From positions 1 to 35,508 of the IMG/VR virus record IMGVR_UViG_3300018432_000031: DNA of 35,508 nucleotides; one strand, written 5' to 3'. The stretch is from a virus. The notes under the pieces were generated by a model. It was not told the DNA's origin. It did no database searches and worked only from the letters and a program-made list of their open reading frames with translations. Made by a program: the position numbers and the translations under genes. Numbering within the stretch: position 1 is the first letter of the stretch; every line of letters begins with the position of its first letter. Below are positions 1 to 5,937 of this stretch, one piece after another.

Positions 1-15
1 CAGAAGGAGGAAACG

Positions 16-315
16 ATGAACACGTTGCTCATGGATCATCAGTTGGAGGCCCGGACCGCGGAAATCGAGGTCCCGAAGATGGTTCTCCCCGATGACCTGG
101 TCCTCGGACCGATGTCGATGGAGGGGGAGCAGTCCTGTATCAACTGCCGGAAGGAGGTCGATTTCTACCTTCCCTGCGGCTGCCACCGTTGCCCGCGGCA
201 CGGTTGGACGTCGATCCTGACGGCGGGCCACAACAGCGGTTTCGCCGGCGAGGGTGTCTGGTGGGTCGACTACAAGTGCGGTTGCGGTGACATCGAGGAA
301 GGGGAGTATTTCTGA
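16..315 (+). CDS. Small Cys/His-rich protein, probably zinc-binding
   Basis: Encodes 99 residues. A strong ribosome binding site (AGAAGGAGG, positions 2-10) sits 5 nt before the ATG. Cysteines cluster as CINC (about residues 41-44), CGCHRC (54-59) and CGCG near the C-terminus, a pattern typical of small zinc-ribbon proteins. No family is recognised. The stop overlaps the start of the next gene (TGATG), so the two are probably translationally coupled. It opens the visible operon 16-841. Any promoter lies outside the window. Zinc binding is inferred from cysteine spacing only. Confidence 0.8.
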   Translation: MNTLLMDHQLEARTAEIEVPKMVLPDDLVLGPMSMEGEQSCINCRKEVDFYLPCGCHRCPRHGWTSILTAGHNSGFAGEGVWWVDYKCGCGDIEEGEYF

Positions 316-470
316 TGGACGACCAGACGATGGATCTCGCCGGCGCCGTGGCCGAACTCGAACAGTTCGCGCTGGGGCTCATCGAATCGTTGGAGGCTCA
401 CGAACCCGTCTCCCGTGAGGAAGCCGCCCGACTCCGGGCCCGGCTCGCGCAGCTGGCGGCGGTGAACTGA
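315..470 (+). CDS. Small helical protein of unknown function (51 aa)
   Basis: An ATG at 315 shares bases with the upstream stop, and the TGA at 468-470 shares its last base with the next ATG, so the frame fills the gap between its neighbours exactly. The product starts MDDQTMDLAGAVAEL and is rich in Ala, Leu, Glu and Arg, suggesting two short helices. It has no recognisable domain. The precise overlap at both ends and the third-position GC bias are the main evidence that it is real. Confidence 0.65.
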   Translation: MDDQTMDLAGAVAELEQFALGLIESLEAHEPVSREEAARLRARLAQLAAVN

Positions 471-841
471 TGCACCACTCGCAGCGGTTCGAGGCCAACC
501 TCCAGGTCTGGGTGGCCGAGGAGGTCACGAAGTACGTGGCCACTCACTCGCATCTCCGCACCGTGGTCGACGCCGCCTCCGCTCACGACGACCGTCTCGA
601 CGACTTCACGGGGTGGCTGATCCGCCGCTACCGTCCCGACCTGCTGGACGCCCAGCTGCAGACGCCGGCGGCCCGTCTCGAGCAGTCGTACACCGACCAG
701 ACGATGGACCAGGCCCACCGGATCCGCGCGCTCTCCGAACTCGCGACCGAGCTCCTCGACGCCCTCGAAACCGTCCCCGGACAGCCGGAAGGGGTGGTAG
801 CCGCGTACAGGAAACAGATCCGGACCCTGGCAGACCGCTAG
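470..841 (+). CDS. Helical hypothetical protein (123 aa)
   Basis: The start overlaps the preceding stop by one base. The 123-residue product is charged and predicted mostly helical (for example residues 90-123, with many Leu/Ala/Glu), has no membrane segment and no cysteines. No family is recognised. It is the last gene of the leftmost operon: a GC-rich hairpin follows within 20 nt and 770 bases without a convincing gene lie beyond. Confidence 0.75.
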   Translation: MHHSQRFEANLQVWVAEEVTKYVATHSHLRTVVDAASAHDDRLDDFTGWLIRRYRPDLLDAQLQTPAARLEQSYTDQTMDQAHRIRALSELATELLDALETVPGQPEGVVAAYRKQIRTLADR

Positions 842-859
842 ACCCCGGTAAGACGACCC

Positions 860-886
860 GATCCCCGCTGCAGCCCGGCGGGGATC
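860..886 (+). terminator. Hairpin terminator candidate after the first operon
   Basis: A perfect 9-bp stem (GATCCCCGC at 860-868, GCGGGGATC at 878-886) encloses a 9-nt loop and begins 19 nt after the stop at 841. There is no U-tract, so it is a GC-rich hairpin of the type common in actinobacteria rather than a classical intrinsic terminator. Its placement at the end of an operon supports the call. Confidence 0.55.
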
Positions 887-967
887 AGTCGCGTCCAGAC
901 CCAAACGACCCGCCTCACGAACCGACGGTCACACGTCTCACCGAACCGATGAAAGGGCCACTCGACG

Positions 968-996
968 ATGTCTACACTCGGCCGGTTTGTAGACAT
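968..996. promoter_or_regulatory. 9-bp inverted repeat ATGTCTACA / TGTAGACAT, candidate operator
   Basis: ATGTCTACA (968-976) and its exact reverse complement TGTAGACAT (988-996) are separated by 11 nt containing the palindrome CGGCCG. The right half with its flank (GGTTTGTAGACAT, 984-996) recurs exactly at 7959-7971, at the start of a ribbon-helix-helix-like gene. A repressor or activator site is inferred. No gene or promoter was identified directly at this copy. Confidence 0.5.
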
Positions 997-1002
997 TGGC
1001 TG

Positions 1003-1247
1003 TTGGTGGCTCGTGGCTGGTCGGCTGGACGTCGTGGTGGTCGGGTGGTGGCGCAGCTGGAGGCAGTGGAGGTGGTGGTGGCAGTGGTGGAGGCCAGGTG
1101 CTTGAGCGGTCTGGTCGGCCGAATGGTGGTCGGTGGCTGGTGGCTTGTCCGGAGGCTGTCGGTGGCAGCGGTCGTGGTGGTGGTGGAGGGCGCTTGAGGG
1201 CTGGCGCTGTCCGAGTGGTGGTTGGAGGCTGGTTGCCACGCGCTTGA
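1003..1247 (+). repeat. GTGG/GGTGG low-complexity tract
   Basis: The plus strand is built of short words such as GTGG, GGTGG, GGAGG and GGCTGG, with very few A residues. All three plus frames read as Trp/Gly/Val-rich peptides without domains, so no gene is called. Related words continue at 1480-1535, through the gene at 1616-2035, and at 2115-2445. The rest of 887-1413 holds the inverted repeat at 968-996, a short hairpin at 1356-1370 and nothing else recognisable. Confidence 0.7.
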
Positions 1248-1355
1248 CACCGCTAGACATCCGAGTGGTCCCCCGAGGTCGGTAGGTCGCGTCGAGGTGA
1301 CGCCATGAGGCGTAGGGCTCTCGCCTGGTGGCTGTGGGGTTCCGTTTCATGGACT

Positions 1356-1370
1356 TTCCGACTTTCGGAA
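1356..1370. repeat. Short perfect hairpin
   Basis: TTCCGA (1356-1361) and TCGGAA (1365-1370) form a perfect 6-bp inverted repeat with a 3-nt loop, about 45 nt before the -35 box of the cassette promoter. It could be a protein site or insulate the cassette from upstream transcription. Function is unknown. Confidence 0.4.
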
Positions 1371-1413
1371 TTCCCTTTCTGATTCTCATTATGTGGCTGG
1401 TAGCGGCAAACTC

Positions 1414-1441
1414 TTTACAATCGGCGGCTGTTTATTAAGAT
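1414..1441 (+). promoter_or_regulatory. Sigma-70-type promoter of the 1616 cassette
   Basis: TTTACA (1414-1419) matches the -35 consensus at five of six bases. After a 16-nt spacer, TAAGAT (1436-1441) fits a TANNNT -10 box. The -10 lies in a locally AT-rich patch, and the palindrome at 1437-1460 covers it. The gene starts at 1616, giving a leader of roughly 165 nt. Confidence 0.55.
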
Positions 1442-1460
1442 GAAGTTACAACTTCATCTT
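1437..1460. promoter_or_regulatory. 24-bp perfect palindrome over the -10 box, probable operator
   Basis: AAGATGAAGTT (1437-1447) and its exact reverse complement AACTTCATCTT (1450-1460) are separated by only 2 nt. The palindrome overlaps the -10 box and expected transcription start, the classical position for a repressor that blocks RNA polymerase. If transcribed it could instead fold as a stable 5' hairpin. The symmetry is seen directly. The role is inferred from position. Confidence 0.65.
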
Positions 1461-1615
1461 CCCCACCGAACGGAGCCAGTGGAGGCCGTGGTGGTGGTAG
1501 CCGTAAATTGATAACTCAATAGGGAGTGGTGGTAGAACCCATCGGACAATTCTGTCTGGTGGAATTCCGCGGAACATTCCGTTTCGTGGAAAACAACAAT
1601 CGGAAAGGGACAATA

Positions 1616-2035
1616 ATGTCCAAGAATGTCCTGGCAGTGGCGGAAACCAACAACACCGAGCTGGAGGTAACTCCCGAGCTGGAGGAAATCCAGGTGGAGG
1701 GGAATACCCCGGTGGAGGAGGAACTGGTGGAGGCCAACACGGAGGTGGAGGTTGAGGTAAAAATCAACCCGAAGCCGGTTGTCATCCACTGGGATCCGTC
1801 GGTTGATTTCCGGCAGCGCAGTGGCAGAAAGGGTGGCTGGCGGCTCCGCATGGTGGAAACCGGTCAAATCCTCACCACGGCTGAGGTGGATGTGGAACTC
1901 CTTTACAAGGCGGAGGTGGAGGGGACTTCCGTCTGGTGGAAATCCCAAACGGAGTGCATCCTGGTAATGGTTGCCATTAGGGAGGCCAAAACCGGAGTGG
2001 TGTTGGAGTACAACACGTTGAAGAACCTGAAGTAG
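1616..2035 (+). CDS. Acidic Val/Glu-rich protein in a self-contained cassette
   Basis: Encodes 139 residues from the ATG at 1616, preceded by GGAAAGGG (1602-1609). An in-frame upstream start exists at 1526 but lacks a comparable binding site. Residues 1-50 are strongly acidic with alternating Val/Glu (for example VEEELVEANTEVEVEV). The rest is a mixed domain with a WW pair and one Cys. No family is recognised. It is flanked by its own promoter and palindrome and by a strong terminator, and it uses more A/T than its neighbours, so it looks like an independently expressed accessory gene. An acidic DNA-mimic or inhibitor role is possible but unsupported by homology. Confidence 0.8.
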   Translation: MSKNVLAVAETNNTELEVTPELEEIQVEGNTPVEEELVEANTEVEVEVKINPKPVVIHWDPSVDFRQRSGRKGGWRLRMVETGQILTTAEVDVELLYKAEVEGTSVWWKSQTECILVMVAIREAKTGVVLEYNTLKNLK

Positions 2036-2078
2036 AAAAAAAACCAACCCTCGGCTCCGGCCGGGGGTTGGTTTTTTT
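2036..2078 (+). terminator. Strong intrinsic terminator with UNCG-type tetraloop
   Basis: A stem of 18 bp pairs 2037-2054 with 2061-2078, with a single G-T wobble. It begins right after the stop at 2035, carries an A-run on the left and seven T on the right, and is capped by C(TCCG)G, an extra-stable UNCG-type loop. The A-run means it should also stop transcription from the other strand. It closes the cassette at 1414-2035. Confidence 0.93.
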
Positions 2079-2280
2079 CATGCCCAGTTGAGGACGACAA
2101 GGGAGGAAACAAACCTACAGAGTGGTGGTGGTCAGGGTGGTAGCTGACATGCCGGCTAAGACGAGTAGGTAGCACGAGTGGTGGAAGCGAGTGGTAGGGG
2201 CGAGCTGGAGGCACGAGTAGGAAGACGTCTGGAGGAACGCAGCAGGAGGCCTGACCTGGGAAGCCCCTGGGAGGTACCCC

Positions 2281-2400
2281 GTACCGGGGGGTAGGTGGGG
2301 GGTAGGTACACCCACAGGTAGGTACTACCCCAAGGTAGGTAGGTAGGTAGGAGGTAGGTAGGTAGAGGTAGGTACCCATAGGTCCATAGGTAGGTACTCA
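2281..2400 (+). repeat. GGTA tetranucleotide array
   Basis: An imprecise GGTA/GTAG array contains uninterrupted GGTA runs at 2334-2350 and 2353-2365, and CCATAGGT twice in tandem (2376-2391). A small hairpin GGTAC-CCC-GTACC (2273-2285) and G-runs border it on the left. No frame across it looks coding. Iteron, origin, structured RNA or simple slippage are all possible. The remaining bases 2079-2280 and 2401-2700 are gene-free G-rich DNA with no other feature that I can support. Confidence 0.75.
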
Positions 2401-2703
2401 CACGTCATGGGTACGCAGCAGGTAGGCAGTGGTGGTGGTGGGCTTCCAGGGCATACACACCGCATGTCATACCCACCGATGCTCCACAGGCAGCCCCCCG
2501 AGCACCCCGAACACCGAACCAACCACCACGACGCACGCTACGAAGCGAGTAGACGACCAGGCCCCCAAGGTAGCCAGACAGTCAGACGGGTAGCTGGCTG
2601 ACCTCACGACCCGACCCCCCCCCACCCCCGAGCAGAGTGGTGGCTTTGGGTGCCCGTGGTTGTGGAGAGGTTTTTGGTGTCTATTCGAGTGTGCGGGGCC
2701 GGG

Positions 2704-2734
2704 GGACCGTGGTCGGTCCAGGGTGGGATATCCC
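2704..2734. promoter_or_regulatory. Two palindromes upstream of the 2746 promoter
   Basis: GGACCG (2704-2709) pairs with CGGTCC (2714-2719) across 4 nt. GGGATATCCC (2725-2734) is a perfect 10-bp palindrome ending 11 nt before the -35 box. Both could be protein-binding sites, or the first could be a hairpin shielding the promoter. Role inferred from position only. Confidence 0.4.
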
Positions 2735-2745
2735 GCTGCTAACTC

Positions 2746-2773
2746 TTGACATTCGGGAGTACAACACTAGACT
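2746..2773 (+). promoter_or_regulatory. Consensus promoter of the small-gene operon
   Basis: A perfect -35 box TTGACA (2746-2751), 16-nt spacer and -10 box TAGACT (2768-2773, TANNNT type) lie about 40 nt before the first gene of the 2814-6669 operon. This is the best sigma-70 match in the window and probably drives the whole overlapping gene series. Confidence 0.75.
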
Positions 2774-2813
2774 TAACTCATAACCTCCCCGGGCCTATGG
2801 GGAGGCCTGGCAG

Positions 2814-3017
2814 ATGGAGGAAGTCGTGAGCAGTGGTCGGTATTTGGTCTCGTACGAGATCGAGACGGACGCCCGGTCGCATCGGGAGGCGGCCGAGGAC
2901 GTGTGGGAGTGCATCCGGGATCGGGCGGCGGGGTCGCTGATCTTCACGGTGCAGCGGATCAGCTCGGCGGGTCTGGAGCTGGATCCGGTCGAGGTTGACC
3001 TGGAGGTGACCCGGTGA
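2814..3017 (+). CDS. Hypothetical protein, first gene of small-gene operon (67 aa)
   Basis: An ATG at 2814 follows GGGGAGG with normal spacing. An alternative GTG at 2826 is preceded by GGAGGAAG and would remove four residues. The product (core YLVSYEIETDARSHREAAEDVWECIRD) alternates a beta strand and a helix and resembles small alpha/beta phage proteins, but no family is recognised. It overlaps the next gene by 4 nt (GTGA). It lies just downstream of the promoter at 2746. Confidence 0.75.
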   Translation: MEEVVSSGRYLVSYEIETDARSHREAAEDVWECIRDRAAGSLIFTVQRISSAGLELDPVEVDLEVTR

Positions 3018-3328
3018 TCACTCAGACGCACACGGTGATCCAGGTGAGGATCGGTTTGCACACGGATGGTGAGGTGTTCCGGGCGGAGTCGCGGGCTGGG
3101 GTGCCGTTCACGGTGCGGGAGGTCGCGTTCTCTGTGGGGGAGTCGGGGATCCCGATGCAGTTGACGGCGCGGGGGGTGACGGATCGGAACACGCCGACGG
3201 CGCGGATGGTGTCGTCTCACGAGTTGCCTGAGGTGGTCGAGGCTGAGGTTCGGCATGTGTGCCGGGTCCAGTCGCGGCTGGTGCAGGCGCAGCTGGAGGG
3301 TCAGAACGTGCTGGGGGAGGCGTCGTGA
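3014..3328 (+). CDS. Hypothetical protein (104 aa)
   Basis: The GTG start overlaps the previous stop by 4 nt (GTGA), indicating translational coupling. The protein begins MITQTHTVIQVRIGLHTDGEVFRAESRAGVPF, has several predicted beta strands and a helical C-terminus, one Cys, and no membrane segment. No known domain is recognised. It overlaps the next tiny gene in the same GTGA manner. Confidence 0.75.
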   Translation: MITQTHTVIQVRIGLHTDGEVFRAESRAGVPFTVREVAFSVGESGIPMQLTARGVTDRNTPTARMVSSHELPEVVEAEVRHVCRVQSRLVQAQLEGQNVLGEAS

Positions 3329-3414
3329 TCATCGCGGGTGTGTTGGGGGTGGTCGGGGTCTGCATGCTCGGCTGGTACTTCCGGGGTGCGTTGTCGGGGC
3401 GGTGGTCGCGGTGA
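3325..3414 (+). CDS. 29-residue membrane microprotein
   Basis: A GTG start (3325) overlaps the upstream stop, and the TGA (3412-3414) overlaps the next GTG, so the frame is fixed by two 4-nt overlaps. The product begins with a hydrophobic stretch (VIIAGVLGVVGVCMLGWYF) followed by a basic tail (RGALSGRWSR), the layout of a single-pass membrane peptide. Function is unknown. Evidence is position and composition, so it remains tentative. Confidence 0.5.
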   Translation: MIIAGVLGVVGVCMLGWYFRGALSGRWSR

Positions 3415-3587
3415 GGAAGCCGTGCGTCCTCCCCCCGGGCTACTCGAAGGTCCTGGAGCTGGTCGGCGGGAAGTGCAAGGACTGCGTCGGCCACGACCAC
3501 GAGGTGGTCTTCAAGGAGGAGGCGTGGGGTAACCGGTGGACATGCTCCTGCTGTGGTCGGACCTACTACTTCTCGATCGGCGACTGA
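3411..3587 (+). CDS. Small zinc-ribbon protein (58 aa)
   Basis: The GTG at 3411 overlaps the preceding stop. Two Cys pairs, CKDC (about residues 24-27) and CSCC (about 46-49), separated by a short basic/acidic segment, are typical of a zinc ribbon. The C-terminus TYYFSIGD looks like the closing strand. No specific family can be named. The stop overlaps the next start (TGATG). A role in nucleic acid or protein binding is only inferred. Confidence 0.7.
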   Translation: MRKPCVLPPGYSKVLELVGGKCKDCVGHDHEVVFKEEAWGNRWTCSCCGRTYYFSIGD

Positions 3588-3760
3588 TGGATCCGGAGGT
3601 GGAGGCGGGCGCCGAGCTGGGCCGTCTCCTGGACATCTGCGATGAGTCGGCCGGCGGAGACTCCAACGATCGGGAGCTCGAGGATCTGCGGAACGCCCTA
3701 GACTTCGCGGTCGGGCTGCTGGTCGAGCTCGGTGTCGAGATCCCGAGGGAGTCAGCATGA
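3587..3760 (+). CDS. Acidic helical protein (57 aa)
   Basis: The ATG at 3587 shares a base with the previous stop. A longer in-frame start at 3536 would run back through the zinc-ribbon gene and is less likely. The product (MDPEVEAGAELGRLLDICDES...) is acidic and predicted helical throughout, without recognisable domain. It ends with an ATGA overlap with the next gene. Confidence 0.65.
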   Translation: MDPEVEAGAELGRLLDICDESAGGDSNDRELEDLRNALDFAVGLLVELGVEIPRESA

Positions 3761-4002
3761 CCGAGGCGCAGTGGCGGTGGCGGTTCCGGGCCTGGCTGGT
3801 CAAGAAGCTGATGGGGAGGTCGACGGTCATTATGAACACCGAGCTCTCGATCTCCGAACCTGTCGAAGCCCGCGGTCATGCGGTCTTCATCAACGTCGGG
3901 TTCACCGCCGCACCGGACCCGTTGCCGTACGCCATCGAACCCGAGGGCATCATCTGGACGACTGGCGGGGACTGGGATGGTGATGCCCCTGTCAGTGGGT
4001 AG
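3757..4002 (+). CDS. Hypothetical protein (81 aa)
   Basis: The ATG overlaps the upstream stop by 4 nt. The N-terminus is basic and aromatic (WRWRFRAWLVKKLMGR), possibly an amphipathic helix, followed by a beta-rich acidic region. No family is recognised. A 76-nt gap with no clear promoter follows before the next gene. Confidence 0.65.
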   Translation: MTEAQWRWRFRAWLVKKLMGRSTVIMNTELSISEPVEARGHAVFINVGFTAAPDPLPYAIEPEGIIWTTGGDWDGDAPVSG

Positions 4003-4078
4003 GGCTTGACTGAGCACGTAGCACAACCCGGCCGCGGCTTGCGGTTGGTTCTCCTGGCAGAGAGGAAAGGTGGGCGAT

Positions 4079-4312
4079 ATGTCGCTCCAGTTCGACAACA
4101 CGGGCCCCGGACGGTGGAAGGCCCAAGACGAGACCGGCGACTACGAGGTGTCCCTGACCCGGACCGGCACCCATGTCCACATCGTGGTTCATGGGTCGGC
4201 CGGCGACCAGGTCAAGGACCACGATCCGGTGGACTCGATGAGGGCCTTCGACTTGTGTCAGGCCTACTGGGCGGTCCAGCAGCAACGGAGGAGGGCTTCC
4301 CATGGCGGCTGA
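4079..4312 (+). CDS. Hypothetical protein (77 aa)
   Basis: The ATG at 4079 was chosen because AGAGGAAAGG lies 8 nt upstream. A GTG at 4070 in the same frame would be too close to that site. The product (MSLQFDNTGPGRWKAQDETGDYEVSLTRTGTHVHIVVHG) begins with beta strands and ends in a helix, with no known domain. The next gene starts inside it (overlap 11 nt). Confidence 0.7.
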   Translation: MSLQFDNTGPGRWKAQDETGDYEVSLTRTGTHVHIVVHGSAGDQVKDHDPVDSMRAFDLCQAYWAVQQQRRRASHGG

Positions 4313-4859
4313 GGTGTTGGAGTTCGTCCCGGACGGCTCCCGGAAGTGCACGTCGTGCGGTCAGGTGAAGCCGCTCGTCGACTTCCCGCCGGTGGGTGGG
4401 TCGAAGTCGGGGACCCGGACCCGGAAGTGCCGGCGCTGCACCACCGATCAGGCGTACCAGCGGAACCGGGCCAAGCCTGACGTGGTGGAGACGAAGAAGG
4501 TCCGGAACCGGGCGTACCAGCGGACGAAGGCCCGCGGCGTGGAGTGGCTGCAGGCGGAGTTCCCCGATCGGTGGAACGCCTGGTTCACCGAGGAGCTGGC
4601 GGCGGCGAAGGCTGAGGCCGCTCAGATGGAGCCAGGCGCGAAGCTGCTGCCCGGCCCGAAGGCGAAGCATGAGGTGTCCGCCGTCGACCGGATCGCGGAG
4701 ATCTGCTCCGACTGCTCGAAGCATCACGTCGGCGGCCATGCCTGCGACGTCTGCGGGTCGAAGCCCGGGGAGCCGGCGAACACGGTCCCGATGGACAAGT
4801 TCCTCGAGACCGGCGAGATCCGGCTGCAACGAACAAAGGCCACGGTGATCCAGCCATGA
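4302..4859 (+). CDS. Protein with two zinc-finger-like modules (185 aa)
   Basis: A GGAGGAGGG site precedes the ATG. The first module, CTSCGQVKPLVDF...CRRC (about residues 16-46), is a Cys4 ribbon of the kind found next to HNH endonucleases in actinophages. A basic stretch and a helix-rich middle follow. A second module has CSDC (about 136-139) and CDVC (about 149-152). No H-N-H catalytic motif is visible, so it is better called a DNA-binding or zinc-ribbon protein than a nuclease. It overlaps the next gene by 4 nt. Confidence 0.75.
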   Translation: MAAEVLEFVPDGSRKCTSCGQVKPLVDFPPVGGSKSGTRTRKCRRCTTDQAYQRNRAKPDVVETKKVRNRAYQRTKARGVEWLQAEFPDRWNAWFTEELAAAKAEAAQMEPGAKLLPGPKAKHEVSAVDRIAEICSDCSKHHVGGHACDVCGSKPGEPANTVPMDKFLETGEIRLQRTKATVIQP

Positions 4860-4987
4860 GGTTCCTCGACCCCGAGCCGATCCCGATCCGGCATCTCCCG
4901 CCGGTCGGGCAGGGCCTGTACGTCGGCCTCGTCGTCGTCGTAGATGCGTGGCGTCTGCGGCTCCTGGAGGCGGTGGGTCGGCGATGA
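4856..4987 (+). CDS. 43-residue hypothetical protein
   Basis: An ATGA overlap with the upstream stop and another with the downstream start fix this short frame. The product (MRFLDPEPIPIRHLPPVGQGLYVG...) has a central hydrophobic run (LYVGLVVVVDAW) and a basic end (LRLLEAVGRR). It might associate with membranes, but the hydrophobic stretch is short. Function unknown. Confidence 0.5.
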   Translation: MRFLDPEPIPIRHLPPVGQGLYVGLVVVVDAWRLRLLEAVGRR

Positions 4988-5148
4988 CCGAGGTGTGCAC
5001 TGGCTTGTCCGCGTCGTGGTGTCCCATTCACGGCGACTGCACCTGCCCGCGGTTGCCAGTCGACTTCGACTTCGAGTCGCTCGACCATCCGTCGTGCCCG
5101 CTTCACTCGCCGGCTTCGGATCATCCCGCAGAGCCGGAGGGCCGATGA
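4984..5148 (+). CDS. Small Cys/His protein, possibly zinc-binding (54 aa)
   Basis: The ATG overlaps the previous stop (ATGA). The sequence WCPIHGDCTCPR and the later SCPLHSP give a C-x2-H / C-x2-H like pattern (residues about 14-42) consistent with one zinc site. No family is recognised. It ends in another ATGA overlap. Confidence 0.6.
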   Translation: MTEVCTGLSASWCPIHGDCTCPRLPVDFDFESLDHPSCPLHSPASDHPAEPEGR

Positions 5149-5297
5149 AGACCTGGATCGCCGTGTACGTCGGCGCGACGAAGATCTCCGTCCGGACCCC
5201 GGGCGCCCCGGTCTACAGCATGTGGAAGGCGACCGAGCTGCCGGAGGACTCCTGGCGGCTCGGGCTCGGCTGGTACTGCCAGATGGTGCAGCCGTGA
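5145..5297 (+). CDS. 50-residue hypothetical protein
   Basis: The ATG at 5145 overlaps the previous stop. The product (MKTWIAVYVGATKISVRTPGAPVYSMWKATELPEDSWRLGLGWYCQMVQP) looks like a small beta-rich fold with many aromatic residues. It overlaps the following GTG by 4 nt. No known family. Confidence 0.6.
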   Translation: MKTWIAVYVGATKISVRTPGAPVYSMWKATELPEDSWRLGLGWYCQMVQP

Positions 5298-5647
5298 GCG
5301 CCCCACCGAAGGGCCGCTGCACCACCTGCGGGAAGTCGGTCCTGCTGAACTCCGACGACACCCTCTGCGGTCACGACGACGAGACCCGCACCCATTGCGC
5401 CGGCAGCTTCACCCCGAAGGCGCCGAAGATGTGCCCGGCCTGCTCCGACGAGTACCAACGCTGGCTGGACTACCGTCCGCCGGCGACGGTGCCGCTCGTC
5501 CAGATCGGCACACCGACCGCCGCGTTGGTCCGGGACGTCCGCCGTAGCGCGTTCGAGGACCGGCGCCGGCTCATCAAGGCCCAGCAGAATCTGATCGCCC
5601 AAGGGTGCGCCCTGGGAAGGCACGCCCGCACAACCGAGAACGCCTGA
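5294..5647 (+). CDS. Zinc-binding hypothetical protein (117 aa)
   Basis: A GTG at 5294, overlapping the upstream stop, is preferred over the longer in-frame ATG at 5222, which would run through the previous gene. Cysteine pairs CTTC (about residues 9-12), later single Cys residues and CPAC (about 47-50) suggest a zinc ribbon. The C-terminal half is a basic helix (FEDRRRLIKAQQNLIAQG). The function is not recognised. Confidence 0.7.
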   Translation: MSAPPKGRCTTCGKSVLLNSDDTLCGHDDETRTHCAGSFTPKAPKMCPACSDEYQRWLDYRPPATVPLVQIGTPTAALVRDVRRSAFEDRRRLIKAQQNLIAQGCALGRHARTTENA

Positions 5648-5673
5648 CAACCCCTGGCAGAAGGAGAACGAAG

Positions 5674-5937
5674 ATGAAACTCACCGACCATCAGTGGGTG
5701 GTGCTGACCCACCTGGTCTACGCCACCGGCAACCTACTCACCGCCCACATCGCCGATCGGTCGTTGCTCCCGCTCGGCAGCGTGCAGGTTGCTCTGTCCC
5801 AGCTGGAGGCCGCCGGCTACGTCGAGCGGTCCCGGATGGCCAACCGGCTCACCGTCTGGACCGCCACCGACGCCGGCCGGAAAGAATGGGCCGCTTTCCA
5901 GACCCCCAACTACCGAACCGAAGGAGCCTCGGCATGA
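5674..5937 (+). CDS. Winged-helix (MarR-like) DNA-binding protein
   Basis: The ATG at 5674 follows AAGGAGAA. The 87-residue product has the layout of a winged helix-turn-helix: LTDHQWVVLTHLVYATG (helix 1), LLTAHIADRSLLPLGSVQVALSQLEAAGYVERS (helices 2-3, with the recognition helix near VQVALSQLEAAG), then a wing (RLTVWTATDAGRKEW). This resembles single-domain MarR/PadR-type regulators. Target sites are unknown. It ends by overlapping the next ATG. Phage transcription control is inferred. Confidence 0.7.
   Translation: MKLTDHQWVVLTHLVYATGNLLTAHIADRSLLPLGSVQVALSQLEAAGYVERSRMANRLTVWTATDAGRKEWAAFQTPNYRTEGASA

Noticed and set aside
838-996. A minus-strand frame of 52 codons starting inside the TGTAGACAT arm
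   Set aside because: No -10 or ribosome site precedes it, it crosses the terminator hairpin at 860-886, and it has no codon bias of a real gene.
968-1105. A 45-codon plus-strand frame encoding a very Trp-rich peptide (11 Trp)
   Set aside because: The composition is the automatic reading of the GTGG repeats, the other frames are equally odd, and there is no good ribosome site or leaderless -10 box.
1244-1266. Promoter from TTGACA at 1244-1249
   Set aside because: No acceptable -10 box lies 15-19 nt downstream and no gene follows.
2281-2400. CRISPR-like array
   Set aside because: The units are 4-8 nt with no spacers of constant length. It is a simple tetranucleotide repeat.
2407-2601. A plus-strand frame of 64 codons in the gene-free zone
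   Set aside because: No ribosome site, low-complexity His/Pro/Gly-rich product and start within repeat DNA.
4006-4034. Promoter from TTGACT at 4006-4011
   Set aside because: The sequence at the -10 distance is GC-rich (around CGGCCGC) and does not fit TANNNT. The gene is probably read from upstream.
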